35,054 bases of DNA from Paenibacillus alkaliterrae (GCF_021532375.1 NZ_JAKGAP010000069.1:1-35054), one strand, 5' to 3'; positions 26,343 through 34,137 are shown, counted from the stretch's first letter. Notes: generated by a model from the sequence alone, not told the origin. Program-made: numbers and translations.

Positions 26343-27227
26343 TTACCCTTTGATGGATCCGATCATGACCCCTTTGACGAAATAGCGCTGCAAGAACGGG
26401 TATAAGACGAGCATCGGCAAGCATGCGACGATGATGATGCCGTACTTCATGACGTCGACGATCCGCAGCGTCTCGGAATCTGATTGCGCGATCGTCAGCG
26501 TATTCTCTTGCGTTTCATTCACGATCAATATTTCCCGCAATACGATTTGCAGCGGCTGCAGCGCTTCCTCCCGCAAATAGATCAACGCTTGAAAATACGA
26601 ATTCCAGTGGCCGACCGCGCTGAACAACACCATCACCGCAATGATCGGCGTCGACAGGGGCAGGACGATTTTCCAGAAAAATTTCGCGTCCGAGCAGCCG
26701 TCCATTTCCGCCGCCTCCTGCAGCTCATTCGGAATCGTCATTTGAAAGAATGTTCGCGTCATAATGATGTTCCACGCGCCGACGGCCGTCGGAATCACCT
26801 GCGACCAAATCGTATTGTACATCCCGAGCTCTTTGATCAACAGGTAAGACGGAATGAGGCCGCCGCCGAAAAACATCGTAAAGACGATCAGAAACATAAA
26901 TCCGCCTCGTCCGACCAGATTCCGGGATAACGCGTATCCGGCCGTGAGCGTCAGCACGACGTTAATACATGTGCCCAGCGTCGTATAGAGCAAGGAATTG
27001 CGGTAGCCCGTCCAAATCCGCTCGTCTTGGAAGATGCGTTCGTAGCCTTCGAACGTTAACCCTTTGGGAAGCAGCCAGACTTGGCCGGCATTGACGCTGT
27101 TCGGATCGCTGACGGACGAAATGACGATCACGTACAGAGGGTACAGGACGATTAACATGAGCAGCGTTAGAAAGCCGTAGTTAAGAACGTCGAACCATCG
27201 GTCTGCCGCGTTTGATTTAATTGGCAC
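26343..27227 (-). CDS. LplC/YtcP-type ABC transporter permease
   Basis: A 294-residue permease with six predicted helices. The EAA loop is 'LQEAAEMDGCSDAKFFWKIVLP'. The start 'WFDVLNYGFLTLLMLIVLYPLYVIVISSVSDP' and the end 'QRYFVKGVMIGSIKG' are typical of the LplC/YtcP class that accompanies LplA binding proteins. It lies between LplB (16 bases upstream) and the binding protein (38 bases downstream) in the sulfatase operon. Confidence 0.95.
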   Translation of the reverse strand: MPIKSNAADRWFDVLNYGFLTLLMLIVLYPLYVIVISSVSDPNSVNAGQVWLLPKGLTFEGYERIFQDERIWTGYRNSLLYTTLGTCINVVLTLTAGYALSRNLVGRGGFMFLIVFTMFFGGGLIPSYLLIKELGMYNTIWSQVIPTAVGAWNIIMTRTFFQMTIPNELQEAAEMDGCSDAKFFWKIVLPLSTPIIAVMVLFSAVGHWNSYFQALIYLREEALQPLQIVLREILIVNETQENTLTIAQSDSETLRIVDVMKYGIIIVACLPMLVLYPFLQRYFVKGVMIGSIKG

Positions 27228-27243
27228 TTTGCATTCAACTCCT

Positions 27244-28179
27244 CTACCATAAGCTTGCCTGTTTCATTGATTTCGCCAGTTGGTTGAATCCGACAAGCAA
27301 AACGAAGTTAATGACGGAATTGAACAAACCGACCGCCGCCGAATAGCTGTATTGGGCGCTTAACAAACCGGTTTGGTACACGTAGGTCTGGATAACCTCC
27401 GACGATCCGATATTGAGCGGATTTTGCATCAGATAGATTTTCTCGAACCCGACCGCCATGAAGCTCCCGATATTCAAGATAAGAAGAATCATGATCGTCG
27501 GCAATATGGAAGGCAGGTCGATATGCCAGATGCGTTGAAATTTGCTCGCCCCGTCGACGATCGCCGCTTCATGGAGATCCAGGCTGACAGCGGTCAAGGC
27601 GGCCAAGTAAATGATCATCGACCAGCCCGCGTTCTGCCAGACGCCGGAGAAGACAAAGATCGTCTTGAACCATTCCGCACTGGCCATGAAGAACACGGGT
27701 TCGCCGCCGAACCACGCGAACAGCTGATTGAGCAATCCGTTTCTCGGGGAGAGAAACAAGTAGAGCATGCCGACGATGACTACGACCGATATGAAATGCG
27801 GCGCGTACGTAACGGTCTGCACCAGCTTCTTGAATCTGGCATTATTCACCTGATTGAGCAGCAGCGCCAGTATGATCGGAATCGGGAACGCGATCAGCAG
27901 CTCGTACAAATTGATGATCAGCGTGTTCCACATGACGATCGAAAATTTGTACGAAGAGAAGAACCGTTCGAAATGGTCGAATCCGACCCACGGGCTCCCT
28001 ATAATCCCTTTGCTGGCAATGAAGTTTTTGAACGCAATGGTGACGCCGTACATCGGAATATAGTGAAAGACAAGAAAGAACAGAATCGTCGGAAACAGAA
28101 AAAGATACAATTGATAATGTTTGCGTATCCGCTTCCATTTGGACAACAGGATCGCCGATTGCGATGTATTCGTTTTCAC
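27244..28179 (-). CDS. LplB-type ABC transporter permease
   Basis: A 311-residue permease, first gene of the importer/sulfatase operon. Typical LplB marks are 'LYLFLFPTILFFLVFHYIPMYGVTIAFKNF', 'GLLNQLFAWFGGEPVFFM' and the EAA loop 'LHEAAIVDGASKFQRIWHIDLP'; the end 'NQLAKSMKQASLW' is the classical LplB C-terminus. The likely start is a GTG just after AAAGGGGG, unusually close (about 2 bases), so the true start may differ by a few codons. Presumed to import a sulfated oligosaccharide. Confidence 0.94.
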   Translation of the reverse strand: MKTNTSQSAILLSKWKRIRKHYQLYLFLFPTILFFLVFHYIPMYGVTIAFKNFIASKGIIGSPWVGFDHFERFFSSYKFSIVMWNTLIINLYELLIAFPIPIILALLLNQVNNARFKKLVQTVTYAPHFISVVVIVGMLYLFLSPRNGLLNQLFAWFGGEPVFFMASAEWFKTIFVFSGVWQNAGWSMIIYLAALTAVSLDLHEAAIVDGASKFQRIWHIDLPSILPTIMILLILNIGSFMAVGFEKIYLMQNPLNIGSSEVIQTYVYQTGLLSAQYSYSAAVGLFNSVINFVLLVGFNQLAKSMKQASLW

Positions 28180-28247
28180 AACCCCCTTTAGTCAACATCA
28201 TGAACGCCGCGGCTCCTTTAACGATAGAGGGTCAGGCCGTAATCGTA

Positions 28248-28276
28248 AATATGCGGAACGTATTCCCGGTTGTCAA
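28248..28276 (-). promoter_or_regulatory. Candidate promoter of the importer/sulfatase operon
   Basis: On the minus strand TTGACA (complement of 28271-28276, 6/6), a 17-base spacer and CATATT (4/6, complement of 28248-28253). It lies about 70 bases before the LplB start and just after the terminator of the regulator gene, so the operon can be switched independently of its regulator. Confidence 0.5.
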
Positions 28277-28305
28277 AACGGATTCGGCCCGGTATGGCAT
28301 ATGAA

Positions 28306-28345
28306 AAGACCTCCCGCATGCCTTATACAAGCCGGCGGAGGTCTT
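28306..28345 (-). terminator. Rho-independent terminator of the membrane AraC regulator
   Basis: AAGACCTCC (28306-28314) pairs perfectly with GGAGGTCTT (28337-28345), extended by a GC pair beyond a one-base bulge. On the minus strand TTTTC follows. It lies 8 bases beyond the regulator stop. Confidence 0.8.
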
Positions 28346-28353
28346 GGATCAAG

Positions 28354-30615
28354 CTATTCGCTTCGGTGCTCCTTCGTTTCGTAGAGCTTCCGGTAATCGC
28401 CCGGGGTGACCTTGAAGGCTTGCTTGAACTTGCGGATAAAACTCGGCACGTCGAAATAACCGATCCTTGGCACGATGTCCTTCAGCTTCATGTCCGTCGT
28501 CCGAAGCAGATGCTTCGCCTGTTCCATCCGATAATGATTAAGAAAGTCGGTAATCGTTTTGCCGGTCTGCTCCTTGAATTGGCGCTTCAAGTACGATGCG
28601 GATATCGCGAAGTGGTCGGCCATGTTCTGAACCGAGAACTGCTGGTCATCGTAATTTGCTTGTATATAGTCCAACATCTCCTGCTTCTGTCCGCCCGATT
28701 TCGATTCCGACTGGGAACGGACGATGTCCGCGCACAATTGCCCGCACATCACCTCGATCACATCGGCCAGCTCCTGGATCGTATCGAATTTCGTCAAGCT
28801 GAACACGTCGGGGTACGACTCGTCCGCCGTCTCGAGCGTCCCCTTCAACCGGTACGTTTCCTTAACGATGCAATTGATCATGTCGTAACAAATGCATCTC
28901 ACCATATGAAGCGGCATGGCGCTCGACTCGATAAAGGATAGAATGCCCCTGACGACCTTCGTCAGCGACTCCGTATCCCCTTGCCGGATCAATACTTCCA
29001 TCGTTTCGATATCCTGTCTCGGATAGTTGCAGCCGAGATTCGTCTGATCGGCGATATCGGCATAGAGGATCACTTCGTTATAACCCTTCAACAGCCTGAA
29101 ATCGAGCGCCGTCGAAGCTTCGATGAACGACTTGCCGAGCTGCCGGATATCTTGACGGCGGTTGCCTGCGCCTACCGTAACATCGATGCCGTAACGTTCC
29201 CGGATAGCGCCGTGCAACTCCTTCATTTCTCTCGGCCATTCTCCGTCTTCGGGGCCGACGGCGCAAATGAAATTAACGATCGGCCCCTCCAGCCCTTCAA
29301 CTCTGTAGCATTCGAACCGATCGCGCATCATGGCTTCCATTCCGTCCAGTATTCCGATTTGCTGTTGTCTTGGCAGGTTCTCCATATAGCGAACGGCAAG
29401 ACGGACAACGAACAGCCCTGACTTCGTAAATCTGATGCCGGCTTCCCCGGCCTTCTCGAGGAACGGTTCCGGATCGGTGACCCGTCCCGTCATTAACGCG
29501 AGCAGCATATGCTCGTGAACGGCTATGCGGCTGTCGTTCAAAGCGCGCCCCAACATCTGCTTCTCTTCCGTTATTTTGTGGACGGCATGAAGGACCTCGT
29601 TCAAATTCCGGTAGGATTCGCCCCATTGCTTGCCTGTAAACAACAAAAACCGTCTGAGCGGGTGATAATTGAAATGCAGCATCGCATAGATGAGCGCGCA
29701 GCCGATGACAAGAACCATGCCGAGCGACAGCAGCGCTCTCGATTTCACTTCGCCCACGCGCTGCATGAATTGCTCGATCGGCAGCATCGTTATATATGTC
29801 CAATTGAAATCATCGGACCTGACTTTAGAGAATGCATATTCCTTGCCGTCCAACATACCCGTGCTCGTTCCGATAGGCAGCCGCTCTGCCTGTCGATGAA
29901 AGCCGGACTGCTCCAAATAGGCTTCATCGCGCAAGGAAACGACCCGATTGCCTTTTTCGTCGAGAATGACCGTATTCCCGTCGCTGTTATCCAGAAGGCC
30001 CTGCAGCATCTTGCGGACCGTCTTCTCCTCGATCACGAACATGACGCTTCCATAGGGCGATGCGGCGTTCAGAGGAAGCGGCACCAAATACGTCAGCACG
30101 CGATCGTCGGTCAACCTTGCCGAAGCGATCGGTTCCGAATGACGCAAGACGGGGCGATCGAGTTCACTCATGTCTTTCGTGAATTGCTCGAAGCTCCAGT
30201 TCTCGTACCGGTAGAACGTATCAATAAACAATGCCGTCGGGTAGGTACTGGAGCCGGAGTAAACGTACGGCTGATCCTTTATATAGAGAAACACTTCTTT
30301 AATGAAAATGTTGGCGGATGTGTACGTAAGGAACAAATTTTTCGCTTTTACCGCATTGTACATATTCTGTTTCAATTGATACGGGGTAAGCTCCGGCTTG
30401 GAAGCGATTTCAGCGGAAATCTTGTTCATTTCCTTGATTTTCGAATCGAACGAATCCTGGATTTGCTCGAGCATCCGCTGATGGTTGGACGTTATCTCAT
30501 CCTTCAAGATCGCTACGTAATGCTGATAGACAAGCAACCCGATTAGCAGCAGCGGAATGATGAGCAGCGCGAGGTATGAAATCAAATATTTATAAAATAG
30601 CGGCATCTTCTTCAA
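28354..30615 (-). CDS. Membrane-bound AraC-family regulator with extracellular cache domain
   Basis: A 753-residue one-component sensor-regulator. Helix 1 is at about residues 11-31, an extracellular dCache-like sensor at ~32-290, helix 2 at ~293-314, then a ~330-residue cytoplasmic region and a C-terminal AraC double helix-turn-helix at ~647-745 ('FSVQNMADHFAISASYLKRQFKEQTG', 'LKDIVPRIGYFDVPSFIRKFKQAF'). It has the layout of a YesM sensor joined directly to a YesN output, with no kinase domain. The TTG at 30615 is favoured because GGGGGA lies 7 bases ahead; the first ATG (30606) is 16 bases away. It sits directly upstream of the importer/sulfatase operon and is its probable activator. Confidence 0.93.
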   Translation of the reverse strand: MKKMPLFYKYLISYLALLIIPLLLIGLLVYQHYVAILKDEITSNHQRMLEQIQDSFDSKIKEMNKISAEIASKPELTPYQLKQNMYNAVKAKNLFLTYTSANIFIKEVFLYIKDQPYVYSGSSTYPTALFIDTFYRYENWSFEQFTKDMSELDRPVLRHSEPIASARLTDDRVLTYLVPLPLNAASPYGSVMFVIEEKTVRKMLQGLLDNSDGNTVILDEKGNRVVSLRDEAYLEQSGFHRQAERLPIGTSTGMLDGKEYAFSKVRSDDFNWTYITMLPIEQFMQRVGEVKSRALLSLGMVLVIGCALIYAMLHFNYHPLRRFLLFTGKQWGESYRNLNEVLHAVHKITEEKQMLGRALNDSRIAVHEHMLLALMTGRVTDPEPFLEKAGEAGIRFTKSGLFVVRLAVRYMENLPRQQQIGILDGMEAMMRDRFECYRVEGLEGPIVNFICAVGPEDGEWPREMKELHGAIRERYGIDVTVGAGNRRQDIRQLGKSFIEASTALDFRLLKGYNEVILYADIADQTNLGCNYPRQDIETMEVLIRQGDTESLTKVVRGILSFIESSAMPLHMVRCICYDMINCIVKETYRLKGTLETADESYPDVFSLTKFDTIQELADVIEVMCGQLCADIVRSQSESKSGGQKQEMLDYIQANYDDQQFSVQNMADHFAISASYLKRQFKEQTGKTITDFLNHYRMEQAKHLLRTTDMKLKDIVPRIGYFDVPSFIRKFKQAFKVTPGDYRKLYETKEHRSE

Positions 30616-30745
30616 CTTCTCATCCCCCAGGTGCCTTTTCTTTCTCTCATGATGACTTATTCATCATATCATAGGTTGGCCGATTGTGAATCCGGAGGTC
30701 TGCGCCATACGCCAATATGCGAAACTCTCCATTAATGAGATACCA

Positions 30746-30774
30746 ACTATACTGTAAACGCTTTCAATTGTAAA
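30746..30774 (-). promoter_or_regulatory. Sigma-A promoter of the membrane AraC regulator
   Basis: On the minus strand TTTACA (complement of 30769-30774, 5/6), a 17-base spacer and TATAGT (complement of 30746-30751, 5/6). The leader is about 125 bases and contains a 7-bp perfect hairpin at 30649-30667. The rest of the gap, 30775-30952, shows no gene or convincing signal. Confidence 0.7.
30753..30766 (-). promoter_or_regulatory. CcpA-binding cre site
   Basis: On the minus strand TGAAAGCGTTTACA, a full match to TGWAANCGNTNWCA. It lies inside the promoter spacer, where bound CcpA would block RNA polymerase. It differs from the cre at 8701-8714 by a single base. Confidence 0.8.
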
Positions 30775-30952
30775 GTTGCGAAAAAAATTTTCCGTATGCG
30801 AAACGGATTATTCAAGGGGGGACAGAGCGATGCGCATACTCGATCCGGATACACTCCCCCTCGGAGCATTGGCTTCGTTGTCTGCCGAGACATGAAATTA
30901 TCGCTTGCGGCCATCGTTTCGCCCGGATGCTCCGCACTCCGGGTGAGCAATT

Positions 30953-31237
30953 TTAAACAAATCTCTCCAACACTTTTGCTACTCCATCATCAACGTTTGT
31001 ATCCGTTATCTCATCTGCCAGTTCTTTTAGTTCCTGTACGGCATTTAACATTGCAACCGAATATCCAAACACTCTGAACTTCTCAATATCATTAAAATCA
31101 TCGCCAAAACTCATGACTTCCGATGATTCCACACCAAAATGACTGCATAATTTTAAAATCCCAGTTTCCTTCGAAACACTTTTATTCATGATTTGAATCA
31201 ACTTTCCATTATTGTCCAAAGAAAATAAAGTGTTGGA
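30953..31237 (-). pseudogene. HAD-superfamily (Cof-type) phosphatase, C-terminal fragment
   Basis: About 94 codons encode the last third of a Cof-like sugar-phosphate phosphatase: 'LIQIMNKSVSKETGILKLCSHFG', then motif IV 'VMSFGDDFNDIEKF', and 'GYSVAMLNAVQELKELADEITDTNVDDGVAKVLERF'. The N-terminal part with the catalytic DxD motif and the cap domain are missing; the frame is lost in the tandem-repeat array at 31221-31301. The ATG at 31219 is internal, so no active enzyme is expected. The sequence is AT-richer than the sulfatase region. Confidence 0.85.
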
Positions 31238-31301
31238 CTGAAAAATAAAGCGTTAGACTCGGAAAATAAAGTTGTAGACTGAGAAAATAAAGTATTAGAC
31301 T
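31221..31301. repeat. Four tandem ~20-bp repeats
   Basis: Four direct repeats of 19, 20, 21 and 21 bases (starts 31221, 31240, 31260, 31281), each containing AAAATAAAG and ending in AGACT or GGACT. A partial fifth (ATAAAG) follows. They cut off the HAD gene. Such arrays occur at the ends of IS21-family elements as transposase-binding sites, so this may be the solitary end of a lost element; they differ from the end repeats of the IS21 element at 32793. Confidence 0.8.
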
Positions 31302-31311
31302 ATAAAGCCCC

Positions 31312-31338
31312 ATTAAGCTAACGGCAGTTTAGCTTAAT
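31312..31338. repeat. Perfect 10-bp hairpin with GCTAACGG core
   Basis: ATTAAGCTAA (31312-31321) and TTAGCTTAAT (31329-31338) form a perfect stem with loop CGGCAGT. GCTAACGG (31317-31324) recurs at 31864-31871 and 32481-32488, so that each of the two acetyltransferase genes lies between two copies. Confidence 0.6.
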
Positions 31339-31423
31339 TATAAGTATTCTTTACGGCCCGAAATCTGGGGTTTAATGGTAAACTAAAGCTATTATCTATA
31401 GCTTGGTTGAGGGAGTGTTCTGC

Positions 31424-31846
31424 GTGGAATTACAAATATGTGACGAGACGAATAATACCGACAAGTCTTATGTCGTAAACAAAATGATTGAATTTAATCT
31501 AAAGCATTTCCCTGATGATTTGAAGGGCAGATACCAGGTCGTTAACTTATATTTGAAAGATCTTGATGGAAATATTTACGGCGGGTTGGTCGGTGAAATA
31601 TGCTGGAATTGGTTAGAGGTACAGTATCTTTTCGTAGATGCTGCTTACCGGAAATTCGGATACGGAAAGAAACTACTGTCAGAAGCCGAAAAGATTGCTA
31701 AAGAGAAGAAGTGTGATTTTATAAAATTAGATACCTTGAGCTTTCAAGCGTTAGATTTCTACAAAAAACAAGGATTTGAAGTGTTTGGAACGATACATAA
31801 CGCTGGCAGGCACACTCATTATTATTTGAAAAAAGAAATCACTTAG
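31424..31846 (+). CDS. GNAT-family N-acetyltransferase
   Basis: A 140-residue acetyltransferase. The acetyl-CoA loop is 'LFVDAAYRKFGYGKKLLSEAEKIA' (R-x-F-G-Y-G), followed by 'CDFIKLDTLSFQALDFYKKQGFEVFGTI' and the end 'HTHYYLKKEIT', all typical of small GNAT enzymes. I favour the GTG at 31424, 8 bases after GAGGGAG, over an earlier start at 31403 that lies ahead of that site. The substrate is unknown. It stands alone between two GCTAACGG repeats and is AT-richer than the sugar loci. Confidence 0.88.
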   Translation: MELQICDETNNTDKSYVVNKMIEFNLKHFPDDLKGRYQVVNLYLKDLDGNIYGGLVGEICWNWLEVQYLFVDAAYRKFGYGKKLLSEAEKIAKEKKCDFIKLDTLSFQALDFYKKQGFEVFGTIHNAGRHTHYYLKKEIT

Positions 31847-31863
31847 AAAAGTTATTTCATTAC

Positions 31864-31871
31864 GCTAACGG
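31864..31871. repeat. GCTAACGG repeat, second copy
   Basis: GCTAACGG between the two acetyltransferase genes, preceded by ATTAC as in the related context at 31312. Only a small stem (TAAC/GTTA) forms here. Confidence 0.35.
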
Positions 31872-31909
31872 GGTTACATACCATTACCATTTACACGGAG
31901 GGACACACA

Positions 31910-32440
31910 TTGATTAATGATACAAAAATCAACATAAGAGCAGAACAACCGACTGATGCGGAAAGCGTGTTTCGTATACATTATGAAGCATTTGGAGAAC
32001 GGGAAGAGGAATCCAAGATGGCGGAGCGTGTTCGCACATCAGAGGGATATATTCCCGAACTGTCACTTATTGCAACTGAAGGAGACGGTAGTTTAATCGG
32101 TCATGCATTGTTCAGTAAAGCGGAAGTTGTGGACGAAGACCTTCGGTACGAAGTGATCGTTTTAGCACCGATTGCAGTTAAACCGAGCCATCAGAAACAG
32201 GGCATCGGGGGAGCGCTTATCCGCGAAGGTTTACGTCTTGCAGCGAAGCACGGTAACTCGCATGTGTTTCTCATCGGGCACCCGTCGTATTACCCAAAAT
32301 TCGGATTCGAACCAGCGCGACCACACGGCTTTGACTTAAAGCAGTTCGAGGTGCCGAACGAGGTGTTTATGGTGAACATCCTTTGTCAAAACTCTGGAAT
32401 CAAAGGTGAGTTACGTTATCCGCAAGCTTTTTTCGATTAG
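31910..32440 (+). CDS. YhbS-like GNAT-family N-acetyltransferase
   Basis: A 176-residue acetyltransferase resembling the YhbS group: 'IRAEQPTDAESVFRIHYEAFG' start, acetyl-CoA motif 'IAVKPSHQKQGIGGALIREGLRLA', then 'HVFLIGHPSYYPKFGFEPARPHGF' and a C-terminal 'NEVFMVNIL'. The start is a TTG after GGAGGG. The YhbS group has no settled substrate. Single-gene unit between GCTAACGG copies at 31864 and 32481. Confidence 0.9.
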   Translation: MINDTKINIRAEQPTDAESVFRIHYEAFGEREEESKMAERVRTSEGYIPELSLIATEGDGSLIGHALFSKAEVVDEDLRYEVIVLAPIAVKPSHQKQGIGGALIREGLRLAAKHGNSHVFLIGHPSYYPKFGFEPARPHGFDLKQFEVPNEVFMVNILCQNSGIKGELRYPQAFFD

Positions 32441-32473
32441 AGTTACAGACAGCAAAGAGAAAAGAAATGACGG

Positions 32474-32552
32474 TAATTGCGCTAACGGCGAACGATAGCA
32501 CCACGACATGACGGCAGCCGGTCACGTGATTGGTTGCCGTTGCTAATTGAAG
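32474..32552. repeat. Imperfect long hairpin with GCTAACGG core
   Basis: Outer arms AATTGCGCTAACGGC (32475-32489) and GCCGTTGCTAATT (about 32536-32548) are imperfect inverted repeats. An inner stem pairs ACGGCAGCCGGTCAC (32511-32525) with GTGATTGGTTGCCGT (32526-32540) at 12 of 15 positions, the others allowing G-U pairs. It follows the second acetyltransferase gene and may act as its terminator or be a recombination or repeat element. There is no gene in the 260-base gap up to 32702. Confidence 0.5.
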
Positions 32553-32702
32553 TAACTGGAAGTAAGGCTCAATGTTTTTATACATCGGATTTGTGGGGAT
32601 CGGTCTTCAGGGGATGCGAACGATGCTGACAATTTGGTGCAGGAAATGCACGGAAAGTCATTTTTATTTGCGATAGTATTTAACTCGAAGGGAGGGAGAA
32701 CG

Positions 32703-32792
32703 ATGGATTGGTTGGAGAGGATGAAAAGCGCCATGGATTATATCGAAATGAATTTGGCGGACAATATCTCATATGATGACATAGCGTGTAAT
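32703..32792 (+). pseudogene. AraC/Rob-type regulator truncated by an IS21 element
   Basis: GGGAGGGAG and an ATG at 32703 open a frame MDWLERMKSAMDYIEMNLAD then 'NISYDDIAC', the first helix-turn-helix of an AraC regulator of the Rob/effector-binding kind ('..aidYIE.nL...i..d.iA'). The match ends exactly where the IS end begins (32793). The rest of the gene should lie on the far side of the element, outside this window or lost. Confidence 0.75.
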
Positions 32793-32801
32793 TGTCAACT
32801 G

Positions 32802-32840
32802 AAAATTCCCCCACATGAGCATTTAAAACTCCCCCACCTG
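32802..32840. repeat. IS21 terminal direct repeats
   Basis: AAAATTCCCCCACATG (32802-32817) and AAAACTCCCCCACCTG (32825-32840), 23 bases apart, are the multiple end repeats bound by IstA in IS21 elements. A further imperfect inverted pair, CCACCTGTG (from 32835) and CACAGGCGG (from 32873), lies inside the end. Confidence 0.75.
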
Positions 32841-32929
32841 TGAAAAATAGCACATACCATCTGAGGGTTATCCACAGGCGGGTTCATTAGGAACAAGCGC
32901 GTCGTTGTACCAGAACCGGCTTCGCTTCT

Positions 32930-33292
32930 TCAGAAGGGCACATCATCTTCCAATCCTATTCTAACGCGAAGATCATGGTTCTCTCGGCTGAGCTCAGAAT
33001 TTATTCGCTCCAAACTTTTCACCTTCGCGAATAGGCGCTTAATGCGTGTGGACTCATCAATCCCCTCCTCATAGATCGTCCCTTCATACTGAAGTGAATC
33101 CCAATATCGGAAAACTTCATGTCCCGGAATCGTCCAGCCTACTTTGCGGTTGGCAGGGCGAACACCTGCGATCTTGCCTTGTCGCAAGTATCGCCGAATC
33201 ATTTGTTCACTGACCCCAATATGGTGATCTTGTAATAGACCGCTCATTTCCTTGACCGTATACATGGTATTTAACATCTCTTTGAAGACCAC
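32930..33292 (-). CDS. Small helix-turn-helix protein encoded in the IS21 element
   Basis: About 120 residues from the GTG at 33292, chosen because AGAGGAGAA lies 7 bases ahead; the frame is open to 33385. The core 'YTVKEMSGLLQDHHIGVSEQMIRRYLRQGKIAGVRPANRKVGWTIPGHEVFRYWD' in outline is a MerR/excisionase-type winged helix-turn-helix. The C-terminal ~45 residues are a probable coiled coil ('RLFAKVKSLERINSELSREN'). It follows istB by 65 bases inside the element. Canonical IS21 elements carry only istA and istB, so this is an accessory gene: an excisionase-like factor, a regulator of transposition or a target-choice factor are all possible. No function is established by the sequence. Confidence 0.75.
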   Translation of the reverse strand: MVFKEMLNTMYTVKEMSGLLQDHHIGVSEQMIRRYLRQGKIAGVRPANRKVGWTIPGHEVFRYWDSLQYEGTIYEEGIDESTRIKRLFAKVKSLERINSELSRENHDLRVRIGLEDDVPF

Positions 33293-33357
33293 TGCTCGTT
33301 CTCCTCTCATTATGTTACTCTGCGTAAACAATAGTAACATAACGAATGAAACATCGG

Positions 33358-34137
33358 TTAACCTAACTGCTGTTTCGAGAGCCACTCCTTGGTCTCTTTC
33401 ATGCGATACGAATTTCCATTCATATTGACAATGTAGGATTGATGCGTCAAACGGTCAATCATGGCTGCTGTCATGACGGGATCTTGAAAGATTTCCCCCC
33501 AACGCTCAAAGGAGAGGTTGGTTGTAATAATCGTAGATTTTCGGCCGGCACGAAGGGACAGGTGAGTAAATAAGAGCTCCGATCCCTCTTTGTCAAAAGA
33601 GATATAGCCCATTTCGTCGGCGATGACCAAATCGTACTTCTCAAAACGATTCTGGAAGGCACGTAGCGTTTGCTGAGCACGGCATTCCTTGATCTGGTTA
33701 ATGAGCAAAGGGACGGTGGTAAACCACACCTTGTAGCCCTCCAAACATGCTTTGATCCCAAGACCCAAACCCATGTGGGTCTTACCCGTGCCTGGATTTC
33801 CAGACAGGATGACGTTGCGCCCCTCTCTAATAAAGTCCAAGCTTTTCAACTGCTTCAGCTTCTTCTGCGCATCCTCGGGCAGATCACTGACGGATAGGTC
33901 TTCCAAATATTTCTTGTGTGTAAACTTCGCCAAGCGAATCCGGTTATACCGAGAGGCTTCAAGCCTCGCATCACATTCTTTCTGCAGCAGGTGTGCTAAA
34001 AATTCCTCATAACTCATCTCTCTCTGGTTGGCTTCCTGGATAAGGGCTTCGGCATGCTGCCGAATCATCGAAAGCTTTAATTCCGTGCTGGATGTGATTA
34101 CCGACTCCATCCAAGCCTTGCGTGGGGATTGACTCAT
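33358..34137 (-). CDS. istB: IS21 helper ATPase IstB
   Basis: A 259-residue AAA+ ATPase. Walker A is GNPGTGKTH (113-121), Walker B 'LVIADEMGYISF' (Asp174-Glu175), the sensor region 'STIITTNLSFERWGEIFQDPVMTAAMIDRLTH', and the family ending 'NGNSYRMKETKEWL'. The N-terminal helical region ('MSYEEFLAHLLQKE') is also intact. It loads onto target DNA and activates the transposase. ATGA overlap with istA gives translational coupling. Length and motifs suggest a functional protein. Confidence 0.97.
   Translation of the reverse strand: MSQSPRKAWMESVITSSTELKLSMIRQHAEALIQEANQREMSYEEFLAHLLQKECDARLEASRYNRIRLAKFTHKKYLEDLSVSDLPEDAQKKLKQLKSLDFIREGRNVILSGNPGTGKTHMGLGLGIKACLEGYKVWFTTVPLLINQIKECRAQQTLRAFQNRFEKYDLVIADEMGYISFDKEGSELLFTHLSLRAGRKSTIITTNLSFERWGEIFQDPVMTAAMIDRLTHQSYIVNMNGNSYRMKETKEWLSKQQLG

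Noticed and set aside
28254..28268. Operator-like inverted repeat in the LplB promoter spacer
   Set aside because: Only GGAA/TTCC pair; four base pairs are too few to claim an operator.
31221..31301. Possible CRISPR array
   Set aside because: The repeats are contiguous, with no spacers of constant length, and no cas gene is present.
32868..32876. TTATCCACA, a perfect DnaA box
   Set aside because: Single copy inside the IS21 end, with no dnaA/dnaN genes, AT-rich unwinding region or box cluster; most likely chance.
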